From: Thuidium tamariscinum
Lineage: Eukaryota; Streptophyta; Bryopsida; Hypnales; Thuidiaceae
DNA length: 64,000 nt
Assembly: GCA_947034885.2 (NCBI GenBank)
Contig: OX344752.2
Location: 1,984,001-2,048,000 of the forward strand
Reading direction: 5' to 3'
This document shows positions 24,418-33,658 of this stretch, piece after piece. A program made the position numbers and the translations under genes. A model generated the notes under the pieces. It worked only from the letters and a program-made list of their open reading frames with translations. It was not told where the DNA came from and did no database searches. How positions within the stretch are numbered: position 1 is the stretch's first letter; every line of letters starts with the position of its first letter.

Positions 24418-25746
24418 CGTATACTTCGTCAAAGAATACACGGCACGGTTGCCACGCTGCACGCCTTCGTTCTCCACGTCCGTAGGCCGCTTGCAGGAGA
24501 TCCAGATGTTCCTGCAGCTAATGATTTGGTTTCCCCACGTTGGCTGCGCATGATTGAGATGATTTGTACAGTTGTAGAACTTAGATATAGTTGTCAGTTT
24601 GTTTATATCCAAAGTCCATACAATGTACGCATCCCAAGTCTGTAATTTTGTCTTTCTCTCTTCGCTGCAGCCTGAAAGTTGAAGTTCCTTGGAGGCCGAG
24701 ATGTTGTGTTGACCGTTTATGATCATGAACTGCCCTTTCTCTATGTCTTCCCATTTCTTAGGCGCAGTCTTCAGCAATCTCAATTGCTTGTCCACAGGTG
24801 TCAAGCAAACCTTCTGACGCTGACTCACGTCGATGATCTGCACCAGTTCTTTCTTCACAGCATCAACAATATCTCGTTGTAAAGTGCGAATGATGTACTG
24901 GTCGCGGGCGATATTACACTGGTCTATGTGCACTTTAACAGTTTCCATCCCGAAGAGAAAGCATGATTCGTGCTTGGCCCAGAATTCTTTCTGGATGAGA
25001 TTGAATTTGTCATGCTCTTCAATGGGTGCATCCTTAAGGAGCTGACTCGCTTCTGCTGTAGTCAATCCAGAACCTGAGCTTCCAGCGGTTAAAGACACAT
25101 TTGACAGATTGGACTTCTTTCTCTTCCGACTAGGCTCACCAGGTGTAGAGCTTGGCGCTATGGATTTCCGGGGCTCGGATCTAGCCGGGGTCGGTCTCGC
25201 CCCACGAGTTGGGGGAGGAGTTGATGTGGACTGCGTCCGCCGTGTAGCTTGGGAGAGGTTGTGCGCTTGAGTCGCTGAACCACCTACTGCTAGTCTCTTC
25301 TCGACGTTCTTCACTGCGTAATGATCAAGCGCTTGCCATATCAGACGTAGTCTCTTGGCGTTTGACTTAGCAGTGCTGTGCCTCCAAGGCACGTATCCAG
25401 CGTTCTCGAACTCTGCATTCAATGGGTCCATCTGGGATCCCTCCAGAAATGTCATCAGGTTCTGCAAGTCAAATTTTCCGTGGTGCGCATTGACATCAAG
25501 CACAATGGAGTGGCTGTGTTGGCCGGCCTGTCCGTTTTCGTCTACCTCTCTGAGGACGATGACAACGTAATCATCCCTGTGTTCCTCGATCAAAGTGACC
25601 TTCTCTTTCAGATTCCATGGGAGGTAGGCTTCTTTACCCTGAACACGGTACCGAAGGTACACGTAGTCTCTCCAGCGATTCACTCCGAAACTCCAGGTTG
25701 AGATGTGCTCTTTAAATTGCCACAGTTGGCCGTATGATTCCTCCAT
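24418..25746 (-). CDS. 5' exon of the element's minus-strand gene (exon a), unknown domain
   Basis: 443 codons from ATG at 25746 to the donor ACG|GTAAGA at 24418. The first ~160 residues look globular (W-rich, with L-P-W-N-L-K-E-K), followed by a low-complexity Ser/Pro/Thr/Arg linker with a basic R-K-R-K-K cluster that could be a nuclear localisation signal, then another globular part. Protein-like sequence extends upstream of 25746 in the same frame to a TGA at 25822-25824, while an ATG at 25836-25838 lies in a shifted frame. The true start may therefore have been lost to a frameshift or stop. The function is unknown. Confidence 0.6.
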
Positions 25747-25860
25747 TTCGTCAAAGAATGGTTTGTCCAGGAATGGGTTAATAAATTCTTCCAGATGTTG
25801 CTCAGTCGTTGTGTAGTCGTATCATCTGATTGGTCCATTTGTATTTCCTGAAATGAGAAG

Positions 25861-27100
25861 AGAAGAACGATTAGTAATTAGCTCCATCTTCGACTCGAAG
25901 ATAATTAGACTTCTCTGGTTTAATTCATCGGGATATTCAGGGCACGCAATCAATTTCTTAGAAATAGTCAGTATCTTTTTTGGCGATGCGAACTTCTGAG
26001 GACGCTTACAGAGACACTAATTTCTTTGTTCTGTGAATGAGATATCTTCGACTTAAACATAGAATTTTCTTCTGAGAGAGGTGTTTGATGGCACTTCTGA
26101 AGGCGCTTTTTTTATCGGGATGTTTTCGTAGGCTTAAATTTAATTGTTTTGGAGGCTATCTTCGAATCGAAGATAGGTTTCTTCTGTGATTGTGGTCTCT
26201 GAGGTAGGCTCAAAAACCAACACCTAAAGACGTTCTAGTCGGCAGTACTCTAGAAGATGGAAATTCTATAGGACATCTTCGAGTCGAAGATACCGGACCC
26301 TACTATCGAGGATTTGGTTTCCCCGCACTCCAGTCTGAAACCCTAATGAATGAAGTTCTATAGGACATCTTCGAGTCGAAGATACCAGACCCCACTATCG
26401 ATTATTTGCACGCACTTCACTCTGAAACCCTAACGACATTCCACATCCCAGACACTGATTTCCAAAACCCTAACGTAGGACCAACTCTTCAGTTGTCATG
26501 GTTTTGTATTCAAAGTCCCTGCATATTGACAGTGCTTTCACAACACAAGTATTTCCACTAAAAGTATGCCTGTTCAGTCACTTTGGGCAAGAGTTTTAAA
26601 CCCTAAACCCTAACATAGAACCACAACTACTTCCAGATACCACTGCTTTTAAAAACAGATTCAGAATTTCAAAAGTTCAATTTCAACATTGCAACACATT
26701 CAGAATTTCAAAAGTGCAATGTCAACATTGCAACATAAGTAATGCGATAGCTTTCCTTACCTTCGAATTCACACCTTGTCTTCACAGCAGAAGAACCACC
26801 GAACACAAGCAACTGAAATTCAACTTCTGCCGAAGAACACAAGGTCCGAATTAGTCCTCTATACACAGGTGAGGTCAATTGCACTCCTCACTCCGCTTGC
26901 CACAAACAAGATCAAACTCAATCCCCATCCACTTTGTAACAGTGAAACTACCTACCTGAATTGGGCTACAGGATTGAATATTCACGTTCACTAACAATAC
27001 GAAGCATTGCAAAGTGCACCCTCATTCATTGCACCCTGATTCATTGGAATTGGAAGACAGCAACACATACTCACCGTAAGTCGTAACACAAAAAACACGG
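25861..27100. other. upstream region of the minus-strand gene with telomere-like tract
   Basis: Holds four palindrome copies and scattered CCCTAA motifs (AAACCCTAATG, AAACCCTAACG, AAACCCTAAACCCTAAC) between about 26336 and 26615. No open frame is convincing. It probably includes the 5' UTR or promoter of the leftward gene. Confidence 0.5.
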
Positions 27101-27870
27101 ATTGCAACTAAGTCGATGCAGAACCCTGAAACCTCAAACAACGGGTCGGCAAGGCGGGACGAACTCTGCAAGTGGCGAGGACAGCAAGCGCATTAACTCT
27201 CAACAACAAGAACTGCAATCTCCCACAAGAAAACAAGAAATTCAAAACAAGCACCTCACAAGCACTTGCGGTGCCAAAGAACCTCGTCCGACTAGCGCTC
27301 ACCTCCGAGTCTCCGACCACAAAATCCAAGCCGACCCAAGCCGCGCTTCACACGGAGGCTACAAGCAGATGGCGCGTCACAAGTCAGGGTGCACTTCTCC
27401 ACGCAATGGAGAGAGCGCGATCAATAGCGCAGCGCAGGAGAAAGAAACCAGCGCCAAGGCAGGAACTACAAATGTCTCCCGAGCGCCCTCTCAAGCACTT
27501 TTGTAACCCAGAAAAAATCCTCCACCCACCGAGACAGTCCCCACGCCCCGAGACCTTCTACACGCCCCGAGACCTGCCCCACACACCGAAACCTGCACCA
27601 CGTACCGAGAGAACAAAAAGGAGCAAAACAAAGCGCAAGACGGAGATGGCGCGCCACAGAACGAGGAAGACGGAGTTCGAAACAGGAAAAGCCCTAAACC
27701 CTAATCGCGACCTTCATCGTAACTCCCTGGTACCCAGACTTCTTGCCCATACCCGCCTTGGTCACATACCCTCCTCTCTTGCCATACCCGCCTTGTTACA
27801 ATACCCGCCTTGTTCCCATATCTGCCCAGGAGCGGAGAGACGACTGCCCTAACCTGCCCAGCACGTTCGT
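27100..27870. other. GC-richer block with low-complexity open frames
   Basis: Both strands are open for up to 226 codons, but the composition (Arg, Pro, Thr, Lys only) is what GC-rich non-coding DNA gives. At 27740-27825 CATACCCGCCTTG recurs about four times with a period near 18. It could be a CpG-rich promoter between the two divergent genes. No gene is called. Confidence 0.4.
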
Positions 27871-28045
27871 TCCCGAACCTGGCTGCGAGTTTCGGCACCG
27901 AAGCAGCCGAACGAACCCAGGAACCTATACATCAAGTTTGGCACCAAAGTAGTGGAACGCACCCACGAACCTAGATCTTTGGTTCGGCAGCAAAGCACTC
28001 TAACAAGCCCATAGACTTAGGATTCAAGTTCGGCACCAAAGCAAT
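27866..28045. repeat. 46-bp tandem repeat, about 3.5 copies
   Basis: Units beginning TTCGGCACCRAAGCA recur at 27891, 27937, 27983 and 28029, exactly 46 bp apart, with GAACCTA in the second half of each. Confidence 0.85.
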
Positions 28046-29100
28046 GTAATAAGGTTCATAATGATTCAATGTATAAGGGTAGGTGTGCATGAGTATGATT
28101 AAACAATTCTTTTCACCAAAATAATAAAGAAAAAACAATTCTATATATTAATAACAATTTAGGATTGAAAAGGCAATTCCTCGTTTCATCCATGTTTTCT
28201 AAATGAGAACGACATGGATGAGTCTCTAAATTTGGATGAAGAATTTTGGGTATAGAACAGTTAATAATTCATCCATGTGTATTTGTAGAACAAAATTAAC
28301 AAACAGTTATGTGCAATCTTAGAAATGTTTGTCTACAAATGAAGGAAATCACCTATGTTTTGAAGAATAAATTTAAATCTCGTGTACAGTACCTTTGTTT
28401 TGTAGTAATTAAAAGAAAAGAATATCATTTTCGAAAACCATAATTTTTAATACTCATGTTTTGGGCTACAATATACTCTTCTATTAAAGGATGAATTCAA
28501 AAATTGAATGTCAACTACGTAGTACTAAGATGAAGTTCTCATCAAGAGTTGAAGCTTTTAAGTATGTAGGGACTTGTAGAAGGTATTTAAAATTTTCAAT
28601 ACACATTTTTGGAGAATTAAGTATTTCAACTTTTTGTAAGAATAAATAAAAAATCAATGAATATTACATGAAGCTGTTACAGAACTACAGTGGTCCAAAT
28701 GTAATTCTTCATCATACAAAGTCTTTAGTAGTATACTATATTTTATAGAAATATAGAACATAGGAAGAGAAATCCTATGAAAGAGTGGTCTTCTACAGAG
28801 ACTTCCTTAATTAGAGAAACTTTAACCTTCCAATACTTTTTAGGTAAACGTAGACCCTCAAATTCAATTGAAGTTTTTTCTTAATAGTATTCACCAATAA
28901 GTTAATCCAAATTACTTCATTAAAGTAATTTGAAAAAAAACACTATTTTCTGAATGAAGTAAAAAAAAAAATTTTAATGTATCTAAACAAAGCTCAATTT
29001 TTTTTAAATATAAAACCATAGTACTCTATGGAATCATACAAATAAAACCATGGTACTCTATGGTATCATCGAACAAAAGGTAGACAATTTGAAGTTTAGA
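28046..29100. other. AT-rich spacer
   Basis: No gene is visible. A 31-bp duplication with an internal CCATAGTACTCTATGG near-palindrome lies at about 29015-29075, just before the satellite. Confidence 0.5.
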
Positions 29101-29109
29101 ATAGAAATT

Positions 29110-31000
29110 TGTCATGGAACATGAAAGCTCTATGACATTCCAAGTTCTCCGTAACTTTTTTTGTCATCACTTCACGTTCATTTTCAATTCTTTAAGCCAA
29201 TTTTAAAGCCATTTTTAAAAAAGCCCAGAAACTGGTCGGGTACTCTTTTTCTCCAAAGTCAACAGAAGGTAGAGAATTTGAAGTTGGGAATGGAAATTTG
29301 TCATAGAACATGAATGTTCTATGTCATTCTAACTTCCCCATATTTTTTTGTCCACCCTTTTACGTCGATTTTCAATTCTTTTGGCCATTTACACATAAAG
29401 CCAAAAAATGACAAAGTAGGCTATTTTTTGAAATGTAACAAAAAATAGAGAATTTTATGCTAAGAATGAAAATTTGTCATAGAACATGAAAGTTCTATGA
29501 CATTCCAAGTTACCCATATTTTTTTGGGTCATCACTTCACGTTCATTTTCAATTCTTTAAGCCAATTTTTAAAAAAAACCAGGAAAGGGCTGGGTAGTTC
29601 TTTTCTCCAAATCCAACAAAAGGTAGAAAATTTGAAGTTGGGAATGGAAATTTGTCATAGAACATGAATGTTCTATGTCATTCTAACTTCCCCGTATTTT
29701 TTTGTCCACCCTTTTACGTCGATTTTCAATTCTTTTGGCCATGTACACATAAAGCCAAAAAATGACAAAGTAGGCTATTTTTTGAAATGTAACAAAAAAT
29801 AGAGAATTTTATGCTAAAAATGAAAATTTGTCATAGAACATGAAAGTTCTATGACATTCCAAGTTACCCATATTTTTCTGGGTCATCACTTCACGTTCAT
29901 TTTCAATTATTGAAGTCATTTTAAAAAAAACCCAGGAAAAGGCTGGGTAGTTCTTTTCTCCAAATCCAACAAAAGGTAGAGAATTTGAAGTTGGGAATGG
30001 AAATTTGTCATAGAACATGAATGTTTTATGTCATTTCAACTTCCCCATATTTTTTTTGTCCACCCTTTTAGGTCGATTTTCAATTCTTTTGGCCATGTAC
30101 ACATAAAGCCAAAAAATGACAAGGTAGGCTATTTTTTGAAATGTAACAAAAAATAGAGAATTTTATGCTAAAAATGAAAATTTGTCATAGAACATGAAAG
30201 TTCTATGACATTCCAAGTTACCCATATTTTTCTGGGTCATCACTTCACGTTCATTTTCAATTATTGAAGTCATTTTAAAAAAAACCCAGGAAAGGGCTAG
30301 GTAGTTCTTTTCTCCAAATCCAACAGAAGGTAGAGAATTTGAAGTTGGGAATGGAAATTTGTCATAGAACATGAATGTTCTATGTCATTCTAACTTCCCC
30401 ATATTTTTTTTGTCCACCCTTTTACGTCGATTTTCAATTCTTTTGGCCATTTACATATAAAGCCAAAAAATGACAAAGTAGGCTATTTTTTGAAATGTAA
30501 CAAAAAATAGAGAATTTTATGCTAAAAATGAAAATTTGTCATAGAACATGAAAGTTCTATGACATTCCAAGTTACCCATATTTTTCTGGGTCATCACTTC
30601 ACGTTCATTTTCAATTATTTAAGTCATTTTAAAAAAAAACCAAGAAAGGGCTGGGTAGTTCTTTTCTCCAAATCCAACAAAAGGTAGAGAATTTGAAGTT
30701 GGGAATGGAAATTTGTCATAGAACATGAATGTTCTATGTCATTCTAACTTCCCCATATTTTTTTTTTGTCCCCCTTTATGTAGATTTTCAACTCTTTAGA
30801 CCATTTAGGAAAAATCCAAAAAGTAGACGGGTAGTCCATTTTTTGAAATTCAACAAAGGGTAGACAATTTGAAGTTTGGAATGGGAATTCGTTGTAGAAC
30901 ATGAATGTTCATTGACATTTGAGCTTCCCCATATTTTATTTCGTCTCACCTTCACGTTCACTTGATTTTGAACTCTTTAAGGCACATTAAAAAAAAACCC
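29110..31000 (+). repeat. 177-bp satellite array, A/B dimer organisation
   Basis: The landmark CATAGAAC recurs at 29302, 29478, 29656, 29832, 30009, 30186, 30363, 30540 and 30717, at intervals of 176-178 bp, with diverged copies at both ends. Two alternating monomer types (GAATGTTC and GAAAGTTC after the landmark) make a ~354-bp higher-order unit. Each monomer carries a dyad: in type A, 10-bp arms CATAGAACAT and ATGTTCTATG around GA. Confidence 0.93.
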
Positions 31001-31769
31001 TAGAAAAGACGTGATTTGAAGGTTTTAACGTGTTAAAACCAGAAAAGACATTCTTTTGGAGAAAAGAGAAGTGGAAGTTGTCAAATTAAAAAGTTCCATT
31101 ATTATTTCCAAAAAAAACTTCTATACATGTGTAGTATTTATTTTTCAAAGTGGGAATGGTGAACCTTAAATTTCTGAAAATAATATTATAGGTCTCCTAG
31201 GCGTATAAAAGCAAATGCAGGGTTGAGGCCCCTAGAAGATGTAAGAATTCAGTAATCATCGAACATCTTTATAGAATGACTGTTTTCCAATACATGCCGG
31301 CTATGTGTCCAAAAAATATTTCATAAAGTGAAAAGAGTAAACCCTACAAATTGAAATAAAAATTTCTAAATCTTGTAAGGCTAGAAACAAATGTGCATGT
31401 TTAATATAAAGGAAAACAGGACTTCAAAAATCATGCAATATTCATGTTCCATGATTCCTTCTCGTAAAATGCCTTTCACGAGTATTAAATTCCTTTAAAT
31501 GAAGTAGGAAACACAAACCCTACAATTTTCAGTATAATATACGAAGTCTTCTGTGGTTTCCAAATGATGAGTACATTCAGACCAAGAAAAATGTAGAAGT
31601 GCTAAAGTTATGGAAAATTCATATTTCCTGATTATTTTCCATGACATGCTCAGTACGTGTGTCAACTTCTTTTATAAAATAGAAATGGTAAACCTTGTGA
31701 CTCTAATAAGAAATTCTGGAAAGTCTTCTAGAAATAGGTATGTAAAGTATACAATTGGGAAGAATTATC

Positions 31770-31915
31770 CCTGAACCCTAAACACTAAACCCTTGAACCG
31801 AAGCTCTCAAACCAGAATTCTAACCCCTAAACCTGAACCCTAAACCCTATCCCCTAACCCAAACCCTAACCCCTTACCCTAGACCCTAACCTTGAACCCT
31901 AAGCCCTAAGCTATC
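31770..31915. repeat. degenerate interstitial telomere-like repeat (CCCTAAA type)
   Basis: At least twelve CCCTAA-like words with 0-3 intervening bases, running as CCCTAAAC, CCTGAACCCTAAACCC and similar. The motif is that of plant (Arabidopsis-type) telomeres, in imperfect array. Confidence 0.8.
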
Positions 31916-32199
31916 ACTCGCTGAGTGACACCTACAACAATCATGGGGAAACAACGCTGGAAATTCAAGACATGCTGAAATAGTATTGGGTAGGTGGAAG
32001 GGTTAATTAAGATAACATGAGAATAATGCTATAAACGGCCAACTTTTGTTGGCCGCTACCGAATGTACCTAGGAAGTTGCATCAGACAACTCGTAAAAGT
32101 AACCGGGAATTTCGAAGCCTCCAAGGAATCTAAATACAGAAGGTCAATTCCCTGTATGGAGGTTTGCGAATTTTGAAATGCACATTTGGGCGGCAAGAA

Positions 32200-32224
32200 T
32201 TTCCCGCCCATCTTTCCGCGGGAA
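32200..32224. promoter_or_regulatory. pair of inverted E2F-like sites
   Basis: TTTCCCGC at 32200-32207 is a perfect plant E2F consensus (TTTSSCGC). GCGGGAA at 32218-32224 is a second site in the opposite orientation. They lie about 1.45 kb before the ATG of the 950-aa gene. E2F sites usually drive S-phase expression; the link to this gene is inference. Confidence 0.35.
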
Positions 32225-32650
32225 TTTCACGGCGGATGACCCAGCCTCGAAGCATAGCGAAGCCATTCCATTTGCTTGCATTCCTAAACCGCTCTCCAGT
32301 CCATCGCATTCTTTAGAGAGATGAGCCTATTAGTTGTTTTTTATTTGCTCTATACAGAAGAGTGACATTTTCGCTGACCGGACACAAGAAGGTGACTTGC
32401 TGCAAACTGTCTTTATACTTCTTCCAGATTAGTGCATGACGTCCTACTTGTGAAGGATATTGAACCCTCTGCTTTCATCTTTGTAGTGTATTTAAGGTTT
32501 GTCTAGTTCATCATATTGTGTTCGAGAAGTCGTCGTGGAAGTCGAGGAAGTCGTCTGAGACTATGTTCTGCGTCGGGGCTTTGTGGGATCCCGAAATTTG
32601 CGCCGTTAATTTCGGAAGTCCTTCTTGGCATTCAATGTTCATGCATACAT

Positions 32651-33375
32651 TATCTTCGACTCGAAGATAACCAAGCTGCGTATTCGTAGCTTCATTTTAT
32701 GTCGTCGTCGAATATTCTAATGACATATATCTTCGAGTCAAAGATAATGAAACTGTGACGACAAATCTTCCAAACAGAATTTAGAGCATCTAATTCTAGA
32801 GAGTCATGTTATAAACTAATATATAAATCATCGGAGAGTATCTTCGAATCGAGGATATCAGAATGTATCCTAGAATTTCAGTGAGATCCACATATCTTCG
32901 ACCCGAAGATACGAAGGAATCACTTATCCTCAACTATGTCTTCAAGTGAAAAATAACGTAGTCAAGGTTTCGTAGCCAAGTATAGTGGACTCACATTATC
33001 GAATCCAGAAACCTTACATTCATAGATTTAAAGTCCAGTATCTTCGAGTCGAAGATACCGTAGTTAACTATCATGGTGGACTCAGCGATATGACAGTGAG
33101 ATGTTATTGGCGCAAGTTCCTATATCTAAGTACCTTCATGAGAGAGATATCACAATGACAAAAATAATGACATTGACATTTACGATTAAAGACAAATGTT
33201 GTACGGAATGAGAATGATGAAAACTTAGGTTGGGGGTTATTTGAAGTCATTTTGATGATTTCCAGTGACTGCAATTTTATAAACTGGTCCTAATGTTTGA
33301 ATTCATACAGGAAATGTTCGTCTTAAGATCAAATGCTCTTTAGAATAATGTGGCCTTATCTTCGACTCGAAGATA
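32651..33375. repeat. palindrome family TATCTTCGASTCGAAGATA, cluster II
   Basis: Copies at 32651-32669, 32728-32746, 32839-32857, 32893-32911, 33039-33057 and 33357-33375. Three are perfect and the others differ at one to three positions. All lie in the 1 kb before the coding exon of the plus-strand gene, and none is inside that exon. Confidence 0.9.
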
Positions 33376-33658
33376 GAATTCTAATCTAAAATCTACTAGT
33401 TCAAAACTTATTACTTGGAATGTTTGAGATGATATGTACATGAGAACATCTTATTCATTTGTTCTATCATCACAACCAGTACATTCACATGAATGGCAAA
33501 TGTATTTGCGTTTACACTAAGAATGTATATTGCAATGGCAATTTTGGTAATGTTCACGATTGTAGCTCCCATATAGTCATCTCTAATATGCTTTGCATAC
33601 TCGTTATTTATCTTCAAGTAAATTATTGGAGTTAATATTTCGTTCTGTTACTTGCAGA

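Larger units (their letters stand above)
19093..26384. repeat. palindrome family TATCTTCGASTCGAAGATA, cluster I
   Basis: Full or near copies at 19093-19111, 21381-21397, 21554-21572, 22752-22770, 22834-22852, 24377-24395, 25885-25903, 26157-26175, 26274-26292 and 26366-26384, with a half copy at 26043. Each has 9-bp self-complementary arms around one free centre base (G, C or A). Copies lie in exons, introns and upstream DNA. The last two sit in a ~92-bp tandem duplication that includes TTCTATAGGACATC. Confidence 0.9.
31001..33658. other. upstream region of the 950-aa gene
   Basis: Diverged AT-rich DNA to 31.77 kb, a telomere-like tract, a GC-richer part with two E2F-like sites (32200-32224) and six palindromes (32651-33375). 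A TTACTTGCAG acceptor stands directly before the ATG at 33659, so a non-coding 5' exon probably lies within this region. Confidence 0.5.

Noticed and set aside
27172-27852. 226-codon plus-strand frame
   Set aside because: Arg/Pro/Thr/Lys-only composition, with open frames on the opposite strand too, typical of GC-rich non-coding DNA; part is an 18-bp repeat.
29809-30372. Two 69-codon minus-strand frames with nearly identical proteins
   Set aside because: They repeat because the satellite repeats; no coding signal.
29302-30740. CRISPR-like array from evenly spaced palindromes
   Set aside because: Spacers are not unique; whole 177-bp monomers repeat, so this is satellite DNA in a plant-type nuclear genome.
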